64,000 nucleotides of DNA from VRUE01 sp035605695 (GCA_035605695.1 DATNGZ010000072.1:62001-126000); one strand, 5' to 3'; shown: positions 7,664-18,648, numbered from the stretch's first letter. Notes: generated by a model from the letters alone, not told the origin. A program made the numbers and translations.

Positions 7664-8370
7664 TTGGCCTTCTCCAGAACCTCGACCAGGCGCCAGCGCT
7701 TCGTCTTCGACAGCGGCCGAGTCTCGACAATCCGCACGGTGTCGCCCTCGCCGGCCTCGTTGCGCTCATCGTGAGCGTGCAGCGTGCGCGAGCGGCGCAC
7801 GACCTTTTCGTAAGTTGGGTGACGGCGAGCGATGTCGATCCGCACAGTGATCGATTTCTCGCCCTTGTTGGAGACGACGAGCCCCTGCCGGGTCTTGGCC
7901 GCGACAGCGTCCTTCTCGGCCGGGGGCGTGCCCGTTCCAGCGGTCCGCCCCTGCTTGGCAGCCGCACGTTCCTTGCGCCGCGACTCAGCCTTGAGCTTGC
8001 GCTCCGCGGCCCGCTTGGCAATCCGCTCCTCAGCGCTAAGAGCAGCCCCCGCCTTATGCGGCTGCCGCGACCGTTCGAGGCGACGCCTCTCCTTCCAAGG
8101 AAGATCGTCCTCAGGGTTCGGTTCCGCAGCGGGCTCCTCCTTGGCGGCAGCAGGCTCCGCCTGCTCAGCTTCAGGAGCGGGCGCGGAGTCCTCAGCGGGC
8201 TCGTCCTTCGCCTCAGCCTCAGACGCCTCGTCCGCGGGTGGCGTGGGGGTGGGCTCCTCGCCCGCAGCTTGCGAGGACGAGGAGTCCTCCCCCACGACAG
8301 GACCCGCGGTCTCGGCGCCCTCGTCCTGGGGCGTGTCCTCAGTCACGTCTTTCTTCTCCTCGTCCGTCAT
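7660..8370 (-). CDS. rpsQ: 30S ribosomal protein S17 with ~155-residue N-terminal extension
   Basis: The S17 core (RQGLVVSNKGEKSITVRI through RWRLVEVLEKAK) occupies only the last 80 or so residues of 236. The rest is an acidic, Ala/Glu/Pro-rich then Lys/Arg-rich extension beginning MTDEEKKDVTEDTP. Positions 8234-8307 inside the extension are palindromic element PE2, also found in rpsE. The ATGA overlap with rpmC supports the distal start, so the extension is probably translated. It is most likely disordered. Confidence 0.93.
   Translation of the reverse strand: MTDEEKKDVTEDTPQDEGAETAGPVVGEDSSSSQAAGEEPTPTPPADEASEAEAKDEPAEDSAPAPEAEQAEPAAAKEEPAAEPNPEDDLPWKERRRLERSRQPHKAGAALSAEERIAKRAAERKLKAESRRKERAAAKQGRTAGTGTPPAEKDAVAAKTRQGLVVSNKGEKSITVRIDIARRHPTYEKVVRRSRTLHAHDERNEAGEGDTVRIVETRPLSKTKRWRLVEVLEKAK
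8234..8307. repeat. in-frame palindromic element PE2, copy in rpsQ
   Basis: A 74-bp palindrome in the rpsQ extension, same length and register as the rpsE copy (60 of 74 identical). Relative to rpsE, pairs 12-60, 14-58, 18-54 and 24-48 are changed on both sides so that pairing is kept. Shared parts are the outer GCGGGT/ACCCGC arms and the central CCGCAGCTTG region. It encodes the TAGPVVGEDSSSSQAAGEE stretch. Confidence 0.85.
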
Positions 8371-8579
8371 CTCTTCAACTCTTTCTCAACGTCGATTCCG
8401 CGCTCCTTGGCAACGGTAAGCAGCTTCGCCACATCCCTCCGCGCGACCCCGATCCGAGCCGTGTTCTCCAGCTCGCCGGTCGCCTGGCGAAAGCGCAGGT
8501 TGAACTTCTCCTGCTTGGCGTCGATCAGCTTGGCGATCAGCTCGTCGTCTTTGAGGTCGTGCACCTCGGCCGCCTTCAC
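8367..8579 (-). CDS. rpmC: 50S ribosomal protein L29
   Basis: A 70-aa two-helix protein at the exit tunnel. The internal QEKFNLRFRQATGELENTAR segment is diagnostic, followed by RRDVAKLLTVAKER. It overlaps rplP and rpsQ by 4 bp each, so all three are probably translationally coupled. Confidence 0.97.
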   Translation of the reverse strand: MKAAEVHDLKDDELIAKLIDAKQEKFNLRFRQATGELENTARIGVARRDVAKLLTVAKERGIDVEKELKR

Positions 8580-8998
8580 TGAGAATCGACCCCCTCGCGC
8601 ATGACGAATTTGGTCCTAACGGGAAGCTTGTGCCCGGCCAGGCGCAGCGCCTCGCGCGCGAGGTCCTCGGGGACCCCGGCCAGCTCGAACATCACCTTGC
8701 CCGGCTTGATCACGGCGACCCAACCCTCCGGGTTGCCCTTGCCCGAGCCCATCCGCGTCTCGGCGGGCTTCTTGGTGTAGGGCTTATCGGGGAAGACGTT
8801 GATCCAGACCTTGCCGCCACGTTTGATCTTGCGGGTCATCGCCACGCGGGCGGCCTCGATCTGGCGGTTGGTGATCCAGCCGCGGTCGAGCGACTTCAGC
8901 CCGTACTCGCCGAAGGCGACGGTGCTGCCGCCCTTGGTGTTGCCGCGCATGCGACCGCGCATCTGCTTGCGGTGCTTGACCCGCTTCGGCATCAGCAT
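8576..8998 (-). CDS. rplP: 50S ribosomal protein L16
   Basis: Large-subunit protein near the A-site tRNA elbow. The start MLMPKRVKHRKQMRGRMRG lies just after the rpsC TAG and gives 140 aa. The RGGKVWINVFPDKPYTKKP and MGSGKGNPEGWVAVIKPG segments are typical L16. A second in-frame ATG (MPKR) lies two codons in. Confidence 0.97.
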   Translation of the reverse strand: MLMPKRVKHRKQMRGRMRGNTKGGSTVAFGEYGLKSLDRGWITNRQIEAARVAMTRKIKRGGKVWINVFPDKPYTKKPAETRMGSGKGNPEGWVAVIKPGKVMFELAGVPEDLAREALRLAGHKLPVRTKFVMREGVDSQ

Positions 8999-9000
8999 GG

Positions 9001-9795
9001 CTAGCGTCCACCTCCGCCGCGCTGGCCACCTCGGCCGCCGCCGGGGCCGCCACGTCCGCCGCCTGGGCGACCGCCGCGGTCGCCGCCACGGCCACCGCGA
9101 TCTCCACCCGGCCGACCGCCGCGTTGAGGGGCCTGCGGCTCGTCTTCGTCGAGCTGGTTGGAACGGAAGCCCTCGGGCATCACCTCGCCCTTGTTGATCC
9201 AGCACTTGACGCCGATCCGGCCGGTCGTCGTGCGCGCCTCAAAGAAGCCGTAGTCGATGTTCGCCCGCAGCGTGTGCAGCGGCACCCGGCCGTCCGAGTA
9301 ACCCTCGGTCCGCGCCATCTCGGCGCCGCCGAGCCGACCGGAGACCTGGACCTTGCAGCCCTGGGCGCCGGAGCGCATCGCCGAGGTCAGGGCGCGTTTC
9401 ATCGCCCGCCGGAAGGCGACCCGGTTCTGCAGCTGCTCGGCGATCGACTGGGCGACCAGTTTCGCGTCGAGCTCGGGGCGCTTGACCTCGCGGATGTTCA
9501 CCTTCACCGGTTTGCCGGTCAGCTTGTGCAGGTCTTTGCGCAGGGCATCGACTTCACTGCCCGACTTGCCGATCACGATGCCCGGACGGGCAGTGTGGAT
9601 GTCGACGGCGATCTCGCCGTGGCGCTCGATCGTGATGTTGGAGAGCCCGGCGTGGGCAAGCTTGTTTTCGATGTGTTCGCGGATTTCCAAGTCTTCGTTG
9701 AGAACGTCGGCGAAGTCTTTCTCCTCGAACCAGTTCGACTTCCAGTCCTGGATGTAACCGACGCGGAAGCCGCCGGGATGGATCTTCTGGCCCAT
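9001..9795 (-). CDS. rpsC: 30S ribosomal protein S3 with RGG-rich tail
   Basis: Forms part of the mRNA entry tunnel and helicase. The KH domain is clear (PGIVIGKSGSEVDALRKDL) and the start MGQKIHPGGFRVGYI is canonical. The C-terminal ~45 residues after QRGGRPGG are almost only Gly, Arg, Asp and Pro in RGG/GGR repeats, like eukaryotic RNA-binding RGG boxes. The tail likely adds RNA-binding capacity, but that is inference. Confidence 0.97.
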   Translation of the reverse strand: MGQKIHPGGFRVGYIQDWKSNWFEEKDFADVLNEDLEIREHIENKLAHAGLSNITIERHGEIAVDIHTARPGIVIGKSGSEVDALRKDLHKLTGKPVKVNIREVKRPELDAKLVAQSIAEQLQNRVAFRRAMKRALTSAMRSGAQGCKVQVSGRLGGAEMARTEGYSDGRVPLHTLRANIDYGFFEARTTTGRIGVKCWINKGEVMPEGFRSNQLDEDEPQAPQRGGRPGGDRGGRGGDRGGRPGGGRGGPGGGRGGQRGGGGR

Positions 9796-9797
9796 CT

Positions 9798-10160
9798 TTA
9801 GTCCTCGTCTTCCGGTGTAAGTGCCACGGCGATGTGGCAGGTTCGCTTGTTGATCCGCGAGGCGCGGCCCATCGCCCGCGGCCGGAAGCGGCGCAAGGTT
9901 GGGCCTTCGTCAACGGTTATCTCGGAGATCAGCATCTCGTCGCCGATCAGGTCGTGGTTGTTCTCCGCGTTGGAGGCAGCGGACTCGATCAGCTTGCTGA
10001 TGTCCTGGGCGGCGCCGCGCGGCGAGAACTCGAGCAGCGCTCGGGCCTGGTCGATGTGCAGGCCGCGCACCTGATCGGCGATCAGGCGAGCCTTGCGCGG
10101 GGCGACCCGCACGTAGCGGGCGCTGGCGCGAACGACGATTGGTGCGGCCACGCTATTCAC
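9798..10160 (-). CDS. rplV: 50S ribosomal protein L22
   Basis: Lines the peptide exit tunnel. The 120-aa product has ASARYVRVAPRKARLIADQV and the C-terminal RPRAMGRASRINKRTCHIAV loop region, which in other species is a macrolide-resistance hotspot; no deletion is evident. It overlaps the rpsS stop by 8 bp. Confidence 0.98.
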   Translation of the reverse strand: MNSVAAPIVVRASARYVRVAPRKARLIADQVRGLHIDQARALLEFSPRGAAQDISKLIESAASNAENNHDLIGDEMLISEITVDEGPTLRRFRPRAMGRASRINKRTCHIAVALTPEDED

Positions 10161-10425
10161 CCTTACCCGTTCCGGAGTGGGAGCGGAAGGTGCGGGTGGG
10201 CGCGAACTCGCCCAGCTTGTGGCCGACCATCGACTCGGAGATAAAGACCGGCACGTGCTTGCGGCCGTCGTGGACGGCGATCGTGTGCCCGACCATGTCG
10301 GGGAAGACGGTCGAGGCGCGGGACCAGGTCTTCAGCATCTGCTTCTGACCCGAGTCGTTCATCGCGCTGACCCGCTTCATCAGCGCCGCCTCCACCCACG
10401 GACCCTTTTTCGTCGAACGTCCCAT
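10153..10425 (-). CDS. rpsS: 30S ribosomal protein S19
   Basis: Small-subunit head protein contacting S13. MGRSTKKGPWVEAALMKRV, GHTIAVHDGRKHVPVFISE and HKLGEFAPTRTFRSH are standard motifs over 90 aa. The start overlaps the rplB TGA by one base. Confidence 0.98.
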   Translation of the reverse strand: MGRSTKKGPWVEAALMKRVSAMNDSGQKQMLKTWSRASTVFPDMVGHTIAVHDGRKHVPVFISESMVGHKLGEFAPTRTFRSHSGTGKGE

Positions 10426-11267
10426 CAGCGCTTCTTCTTTCCTCGGCGCCGGCCGCGCACGATGTATCGATCGGATTGCTTGCCCTTCTTACGCGTGCGG
10501 TAGCCGAGCGTCGGCTTGCCCCAGGGGGTCACCGGGTGCCCACCGGGGGTGTGGTGTGCCTCGCCGCCGCCGTGCGGGTGGTCGACCGGGTTCATCGCCA
10601 CGCCGCGGCTCTGCGGCCGCTTGCCCTTGTGGCGGCTGCGGCCCGCCTTGCCGACCTTGAGGTTCTGATGCTCGGCGTTGGACAGCACGCCGACCGTGGC
10701 GCGGCAATCGGCGCGGACCAGCCGCATCTCCGAGGAAGGCAGGCGCAGCGTCACCATCTCGCCCTCCTTGGCGGCGAGCTGGATCGAGGTGCCGGCCGAG
10801 CGCCCGAGCTTGCCGCCCTGGCCGGGCGTGAGCTCGACGTTGTGGACGAGCGTGCCGGTCGGCATCTCGCCAAGCGCGAGCGCGTTGCCGGGCCGGATGT
10901 CGGCGCCGGGGCCGGATTGGACCTCGTCGCCGACGGAGATCGCGGCCGGGGCGAGGATGTAGCCCTTGGCGCCGTCGGCGTAGTGCAGCAGCGCGATGTA
11001 GCAGCTGCGGTTGGGGTCGTACTCGATCGTCGCCACCTTGGCGGGCACGCCGTCCTTGAGACGCTTGAAGTCGATCTGCCGGTAGCGCCGCTTGGCACCG
11101 CCACCACGGTGGCGGGCGGTGACGCGACCGTTGACGTTGCGGCCACCGGACTTGCGCAGGCCCTCGGTCAGCTTGCGTTCCGGGCTGGACGCGGTCAGCT
11201 GCTCGCGCAGCGGGTACGTCGCGAAGCGGCGGCCGGGGCTGGTCGGTTTGGTTTTTCGGTTCGGCAT
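10425..11267 (-). CDS. rplB: 50S ribosomal protein L2
   Basis: Peptidyl-transferase-associated protein. ATG 11267 (MPNRKTKPTSPGRRF), preceded by a GGG-containing RBS, gives the usual 280 aa. The C-terminal GVAMNPVDHPHGGGEAHH contains the histidine implicated in activity. Upstream codons in this frame belong to rplW out of frame. Confidence 0.98.
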   Translation of the reverse strand: MPNRKTKPTSPGRRFATYPLREQLTASSPERKLTEGLRKSGGRNVNGRVTARHRGGGAKRRYRQIDFKRLKDGVPAKVATIEYDPNRSCYIALLHYADGAKGYILAPAAISVGDEVQSGPGADIRPGNALALGEMPTGTLVHNVELTPGQGGKLGRSAGTSIQLAAKEGEMVTLRLPSSEMRLVRADCRATVGVLSNAEHQNLKVGKAGRSRHKGKRPQSRGVAMNPVDHPHGGGEAHHTPGGHPVTPWGKPTLGYRTRKKGKQSDRYIVRGRRRGKKKR

Positions 11268-11277
11268 CCCTATATCC

Positions 11278-11571
11278 CTATGCGGTCTCGGCGCCCTCGA
11301 ACAGCTCGATCCGTTCACCCGGGGCGAGCTGGATGACGGCCTTCTTCCAACCGCGGCTCTTGCCTTGGTGCAGGCCACGGCGCTTCGGCTTCGGGCGCAC
11401 CTTGGAGGTGCGGACCGCGGCGACCTTGACCTCGAAGATCTCCTCGATCGCGTGGGCGATCTGGGTCTTGTGGGCACGATCGTCGACCCGGAAGGTGTAC
11501 TTGCCCTCCCCGATCAGGGCGTAGCTCTTCTCGGAGACGACGGGGCGGATGATCACGTTGCGCGCGTCCAT
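11278..11571 (-). CDS. rplW: 50S ribosomal protein L23
   Basis: Exit-tunnel rim protein that docks trigger factor and SRP. ATG 11571 gives 97 aa, MDARNVIIRPVVSEKSYAL onward. Its RBS (GGAAGGGG) is supplied by the end of palindromic element PE1-B, which fills the whole gap to rplD. In most genomes rplD and rplW are a few bases apart, so the element lengthens an otherwise tight junction. Confidence 0.96.
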   Translation of the reverse strand: MDARNVIIRPVVSEKSYALIGEGKYTFRVDDRAHKTQIAHAIEEIFEVKVAAVRTSKVRPKPKRRGLHQGKSRGWKKAVIQLAPGERIELFEGAETA

Positions 11572-11573
11572 CA

Positions 11574-11735
11574 GTGCCCCTTCCAGTGACAGTGTGCCTG
11601 CAACGGCGAGACTCGGATGTCGCCAGGCAAGGACGCAGGGAGGCCGCGTACTTTCAAGTACGCGGCCGACTGAGGACGCCGCATGGTGGCAGCCCGAGGC
11701 CGCCGTTGCGGGTGCAATGTCGCTTGAAGGGGCAC
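11574..11735 (+). repeat. palindromic element PE1, copy B (between rplD and rplW)
   Basis: A 162-bp palindrome occupying the complete rplD-rplW gap except two bases. Ends are GTGCCCCTTC on both strands. Inner arms CAACGGCG/CGCCGTTG and a central 12-bp hairpin (GGCCGCGTACTT/AAGTACGCGGCC) follow. Positions 11621-11642 match copies A and C (CGCCAGGCAAGGACGCAGGG), though the hairpin and ends differ in sequence while keeping pairing. It has the same orientation as copy A. Confidence 0.85.
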
Positions 11736-12347
11736 TTAGCCCAGCCTCTCCTGCAGCTTTTCCAGGGCGCCTTCGGAGACGACCAAGGAGGCGGCACCAA
11801 TCACGTCGGCCACTCCAATCGCGCTGACGTCGACGACGCCGACTCGGGGGATATTGCGAAAGCTCTTTGCGGCGCCGCTCTCCTCGGGGGTGAGCACGAT
11901 CAAGGTCGAGCGCTTGGCGCCCCATTTCCCGAGTGCCTCAGCCGCGGTCTTGGTTGAGGGCGTCTCGAAGGCGCTGGCGTCGAGCAGCGCCACGCTGTCG
12001 CGCTCGGCGTGGGTTGAGAGCGCTGAGCGCATCGCCTTGCGACGCGCCTTGCGGTTGACCTTGACCGTGTAGTGGCGCGGCTTCGGGCCAAAGGCAACGC
12101 CACCGCCGAAGCGGCTGGGCGAGCTGAGCGCACCGACGCGGGCACGGCCGGTGCCCTTCTGGCGCCATGCCTTGGCGCCGGTCATCGACACCTCGGCCCG
12201 GGTCAGGGTCGAGGCGGTGCCGCGACGGCGGGCGGCGAGGTCGGCGCGAGCAGCCTCGTCGACCAGAGAGTGGTGGAAGGGCTCGTCGAAGAGCTCTTTC
12301 GGCAGGTCGGCCTTGGTCGTCTTGCCGAGCACGGCTGCTTTAGCCAT
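11736..12347 (-). CDS. rplD: 50S ribosomal protein L4
   Basis: Exit-tunnel protein; in some bacteria also a regulator of its own operon. Over 203 aa it shows the RRGTASTLTRAEVSMTGAK and WRQKGTGRARVGALSSP tunnel-loop region and GGGVAFGPKPR. The start overlaps the rplC end by 8 bp. The TAA is followed at once by PE1-B. Confidence 0.98.
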   Translation of the reverse strand: MAKAAVLGKTTKADLPKELFDEPFHHSLVDEAARADLAARRRGTASTLTRAEVSMTGAKAWRQKGTGRARVGALSSPSRFGGGVAFGPKPRHYTVKVNRKARRKAMRSALSTHAERDSVALLDASAFETPSTKTAAEALGKWGAKRSTLIVLTPEESGAAKSFRNIPRVGVVDVSAIGVADVIGAASLVVSEGALEKLQERLG

Positions 12348-12969
12348 CGGTCCTCACCTCGACCATCGCGTTGCGCGAGCCGGGAACGGAGCCCTTTATA
12401 AGGAGCAAGTTGCGAGCGGCATCGACCTCGGCCACCTCGAGACCCTTCTGGGTGATGCGCTTGTTGCCCATCTGACCCGGCATCTTCATTCCCTTGAACA
12501 CGCGAGCGGGAAAGGTGCTGGCGCCGATCGAACCCGGTGCTCGCACGTTGTGCGAGCCGTGGCTGACCGGACCGCGGCTGAAGTTGTGGCGCTTGATCCC
12601 GCCCTGGAAGCCCTTGCCAATCGAGATCCCAGCGACCTTGACCTTCTGGCCTGCCTCGAATGACTCGACGGTGACATCGTCGCCGATCTTGGGGCCATCC
12701 TCGGCACCGAGGTCCTCGTCGCGGAACTCGACCAGGTGGCGCATCGGCCCGGAGCCGGCCTTCCTCACGTGGCCCTCCTCGGCCTTGCTCAGCTTGCCCT
12801 CCTTAGTCGCGCCGAAGGCGAGCTGGACGGCGGAGTAGCCGTCGCGCTCGGGGTCGCGAACCGCGGTCACCTTGCAGGGACCGGCCTCGATCACGGTGAC
12901 GGGAATAACGGACCCGTCCTCCCTGAAGACCTGCGTCATCCCAAGCTTCTTTCCGAGGATCGCAGCCAT
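12340..12969 (-). CDS. rplC: 50S ribosomal protein L3
   Basis: Early assembly protein reaching the peptidyl-transferase center. The 209-aa product starts MAAILGKKLGMTQVF and carries FSRGPVSHGSHNVRAPGSIG and MPGQMGNKRIT, including the conserved glutamine that is methylated in proteobacteria. It lies four bases after rpsJ. Confidence 0.98.
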   Translation of the reverse strand: MAAILGKKLGMTQVFREDGSVIPVTVIEAGPCKVTAVRDPERDGYSAVQLAFGATKEGKLSKAEEGHVRKAGSGPMRHLVEFRDEDLGAEDGPKIGDDVTVESFEAGQKVKVAGISIGKGFQGGIKRHNFSRGPVSHGSHNVRAPGSIGASTFPARVFKGMKMPGQMGNKRITQKGLEVAEVDAARNLLLIKGSVPGSRNAMVEVRTDG

Positions 12970-12973
12970 CGTG

Positions 12974-13294
12974 CTAGAGGCGAATCTCGATGTCGACGCC
13001 GGCCGGCAGCGAGTCGAGGCGCTGCAGCGAGTCGACGGTTTTCGGTGAGGGCTGAAGGATGTCGATCAGGCGCTTGTGGGTGCGCATCTCGAAGTGCTCG
13101 CGCGAGTCCTTGTCCTTGAACGGCGAGCGGATCACGCAGTAGACGTTCTTCTCGGTCGGCAGTGGCACCGGACCAGAGACGCTGGCGCCAGTGCGCTCCG
13201 CGGTCTCGACGATCTCGCGGGCAGCCCGGTCTATGGCGTCATGGTCGTACGCCTTGAGCCGGATTCGAATTTTCTGTGCTGCTATCGCTGCCAC
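12974..13294 (-). CDS. rpsJ: 30S ribosomal protein S10
   Basis: First gene of the S10 operon; also the NusE transcription antitermination factor. The 106-aa product has KIRIRLKAYDHDAIDRAAR, GPVPLPTEKNVYCVIRSP and HKRLIDILQPS. It lies 153 bp downstream of tuf. Confidence 0.98.
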   Translation of the reverse strand: MAAIAAQKIRIRLKAYDHDAIDRAAREIVETAERTGASVSGPVPLPTEKNVYCVIRSPFKDKDSREHFEMRTHKRLIDILQPSPKTVDSLQRLDSLPAGVDIEIRL

Positions 13295-13447
13295 GTTCTG
13301 ATCTTGTCTCTCTGGTCTTTCTGCGCGGTCTTACCGCGCATAAGGGGCGGGGCCCCTTTTTGTGGGGCGCCGCCCCGGTCGTATGTGCTTTGCAGTTGTC
13401 TCGCCGCCCGCCGGCGGCGACGAGCGGGCCGAAGCCCGCCCAGGTCG
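13295..13447 (-). promoter_or_regulatory. tuf-rpsJ intergenic leader with hairpins
   Basis: 153 bp with no gene. In transcript sense it holds a GC-rich hairpin (GGCGGGCTTCGGCCCGCT) soon after the tuf stop. A second, long inverted repeat follows (GGGGCGGCGCCCC with GGGGCCCCGCCCC around ACAAAAA), then a short GCGCGGT/ACCGCGC stem close to rpsJ. The layout would suit partial termination or attenuation before the S10 genes; no promoter was confidently placed. Confidence 0.45.
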
Positions 13448-14632
13448 CTACTCGATGACGTCCGCGACGACCCCCGAGCCCACCGTCCGGCCACCCTCGC
13501 GGATGGCGAAGCGCAGACCCTGGTCCATCGCGATCGGCTGAATCAACTCGATCGTCATCTCGACGTTGTCGCCCGGCATCACCATCTCCGTCCCCTCGGG
13601 GAGGTTGGCGATCCCGGTCACGTCGGTCGTGCGGAAGTAGAACTGGGGCCGGTAGCCCGAGAAGAACGGCGTGTGACGGCCACCCTCCTCCTTCTTCAAG
13701 CAGTAGACCTCGGCTTTGAACTTGGTGTGCGGCGTAATCGAACCGGGCTTGCAGAGCACCTGTCCGCGCTCGATCTCCTCGCGCTTGGTACCGCGCAGGA
13801 GGGCGCCGATGTTGTCGCCGGCCTGACCCTGGTCGAGGATCTTGCGGAACATCTCGACCCCGGTGACCACGGTCGTGGTCGTGTCCTTAATCCCGACGAT
13901 CTCAACCTCGTCGCCGGTGTTGACGATGCCCTGCTCGACGCGGCCGGTGGCAACGGTGCCGCGGCCGGTAATCGAGAAGATGTCCTCGATCGGCATCAGG
14001 AAGGGCTTGTCGAGCTCGCGGACGGGCTCAGGGATGTAGGAGTCGAGCGCAGCGGCCAGCTCGAAGACCGCCTTCTGCGCCTCCTCGTCGCCTTCCAGCG
14101 CCTTCAGCGCCGAGCCCTTGATGATCGGCGTGTCGTCGCCGGGGAAGTCGTACTCGTCGAGCAGTTCCTTGACCTCCTCCTCGACCAGCTCGATCAGTTC
14201 CTCGTCATCGACCTGATCGACCTTGTTGAGGAAGACCACGACGTGCGGGACGTTGACCTGGCGGGCGAGCAGGATGTGCTCGCGCGTCTGCGGCATCACG
14301 CCATCGGCGGCCGAGACGACCAGGATCGCTCCATCCATCTGCGCCGCGCCGGTAATCATGTTCTTCACGTAGTCGGCGTGGCCCGGGCAGTCGACGTGGG
14401 CGTAGTGACGATTCTCCGTCTGATACTCGACGTGAGAGGTCGCGATCGTGATTCCACGCTCCTTCTCCTCCGGGGCGTTGTCGATCTCTTCGAAGCTTTT
14501 CGCTTCGGCTCCGCCCGTCGTAGAGAGCGTCTTGGTGATCGCGGCCGTCAGAGTCGTCTTACCGTGGTCGATATGACCGATCGTTCCGACGTTCACATGC
14601 GGCTTATCGCGCTCGAACTTCTCCTTGGACAT
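13448..14632 (-). CDS. tuf: elongation factor Tu
   Basis: GTPase that delivers aminoacyl-tRNA to the ribosome. G1 GHIDHGKTTL, G3 DCPGHADYV and G4 NKVD are intact, and the ending RFAIREGGRTVGSGVVADVIE is canonical. 394 aa is the normal length. A 143-bp gap separates it from fusA, so it may also have its own promoter. Confidence 0.99.
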   Translation of the reverse strand: MSKEKFERDKPHVNVGTIGHIDHGKTTLTAAITKTLSTTGGAEAKSFEEIDNAPEEKERGITIATSHVEYQTENRHYAHVDCPGHADYVKNMITGAAQMDGAILVVSAADGVMPQTREHILLARQVNVPHVVVFLNKVDQVDDEELIELVEEEVKELLDEYDFPGDDTPIIKGSALKALEGDEEAQKAVFELAAALDSYIPEPVRELDKPFLMPIEDIFSITGRGTVATGRVEQGIVNTGDEVEIVGIKDTTTTVVTGVEMFRKILDQGQAGDNIGALLRGTKREEIERGQVLCKPGSITPHTKFKAEVYCLKKEEGGRHTPFFSGYRPQFYFRTTDVTGIANLPEGTEMVMPGDNVEMTIELIQPIAMDQGLRFAIREGGRTVGSGVVADVIE

Positions 14633-14775
14633 CTCTCTCCGTTCTACCTTTCGAAGTCGGGTTCTGTCTGCGTTGACTGATTAAGTTTCTGGGGCACTGC
14701 TGGGCAGGTCAACTCGACCTGCCTGCGGGCGAACCTGGGAAATATAGCTAGAACAAGGGTGCGGCCCGATCCCGG
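14633..14775 (-). promoter_or_regulatory. fusA-tuf intergenic region
   Basis: Holds an 8-bp stem (GGCAGGTC/GACCTGCC, 14703-14723) past the fusA stop and an AT-richer segment before tuf with a GGAGAGAG ribosome binding site. A TTGACC hexamer lies in the hairpin on the minus strand, but no well-spaced -10 was found. It may separate tuf expression from fusA. Confidence 0.35.
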
Positions 14776-16887
<2,112 letters not shown>

Positions 16888-17769
16888 GTGTTCCTAAGGT
16901 AAGGGTTTGGACGTGAAACAGGGACGGGACAAAAGCAAACGATCTGGCAAGAGCCGAGATCGGCGCATGAAAAAGGCCCTCGCGGGCCCGGCGAAACGAA
17001 CTTCGAAACGGACTTCGAAAAGACTGCCTGAGCGACGCGCGATGATAGCAGCGGCGCGGCGGCGCATCGGCGCGGTCCTCTCGGCAGCCGCGAAGCGCAC
17101 GCGCCAGGTCGATCGCGCGGCGGCGCGGCGGATCGAGAAGCTGCGACCGCGCTTGGCCCGGTTGGCTCAACGGCTCCGCACCGATGTATTGCGCCTTCTC
17201 AAGACGCTGGGCAAGCACTTGCGTCCCGTCGGAGTATTTGTGCTGCGCGTATTCGGCCGCGGCGAACAATGGTTGCGCCGGGCCAGCGCCCTTGCAGCCA
17301 AAGGGGCGACCAGCGCCAGCGCGATGCTCACCCCCCAGCGCGCTGTCTGCGGCGTGATCGTCGCCGCGGCGCTCTGCCTGGTCGTCGCGCAGTTCGTCGA
17401 CTTTCGCAGCGTCGAGATCGGCCAGCCCGGTTACGCGGGACTGGCCGCGGCGGCTCCGCCGACGGTCGCGGCGAAGACGCCGGTCGACGTCCACTCCTAC
17501 CTCCTGATCCCGATCGCGCTGCTCGCTGGCGCCTGCGGGGCGACGATGGCCCTGCGCCCGCAGCGGCGCGGTCTGGGCCGCGTCGTCATTGCTCTCGGTC
17601 TGCTCAGCATCGCCGTGATCCTGCTCGTCGACCTGCCCGCCGGCCTCGACGAGGGCGCCCAGGCAACGCGTTTTTCCGGCGCCACGGCGGTGCTTGAAAA
17701 CGGCTTCTACGCCCAGCTCGCGGCAGCGGCGGGGCTGGTCTTGGGCGGACTGCTCTACTATGCGCGACC

Positions 17770-18164
<395 letters not shown>

Positions 18165-18165
<1 letters not shown>

Positions 18166-18635
18166 TGCCCCGCCGCTCAGCAGCCACGATCCGGCCGGTA
18201 GAGCCCGACGCGCGCTTTCGCAACCGGCTTGTCCAGCAGCTGATCAACAAGGTGATGAGCGACGGCAAGAAGCAACTTGCCGAGCGCATCGTCTACGACG
18301 CCCTCGCCCTGGTCGGCGAGCGCTCTGGCGAGGATGCGATCGAGACGCTCGAGGCCGCAATCAAGCAGCTGACCCCGGTGCTCGAGGTTCGCTCCCGCCG
18401 CGTCGGTGGCGCCACCTATCAGGTGCCGGTCGAGGTTCCCGCCCGCCGCGCCCGCACCCTGGCGATCCGCTGGATGGTCGACTACGCGCGCAACCGCCGC
18501 GAGTACTCGATGGCCGAGCGGCTTGCCGGCGAGATCCTCGACGCGACCCAGCAGCAGGGATCTGCCTGGAAGCGCAAGGACGACATCTACCGCATGGCCC
18601 AGGCCAACAAGGCCTTCGCGCACTACCGCTGGTAG
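18165..18635 (+). CDS. rpsG: 30S ribosomal protein S7
   Basis: 16S rRNA 3'-domain assembly initiator. 156 aa, MPRRSAATIRPVEPDARFRN onward, with LVQQLINKVMSDGKKQLAE and RAAGGATYQVP-like (here RVGGATYQVPVEVPARR) segments and the ending ANKAFAHYRW. It overlaps the rpsL stop by one base. In the textbook str operon fusA would follow; here a HAD-like gene does. Confidence 0.98.
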
Positions 18636-18648
18636 TCCGGCCTCGGCC

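Noticed and set aside
13076..14680. A 534-codon plus-strand frame opposite rpsJ and tuf
   Set aside because: Same antisense effect; composition is that of a shadow frame and it spans two real genes and their gap.
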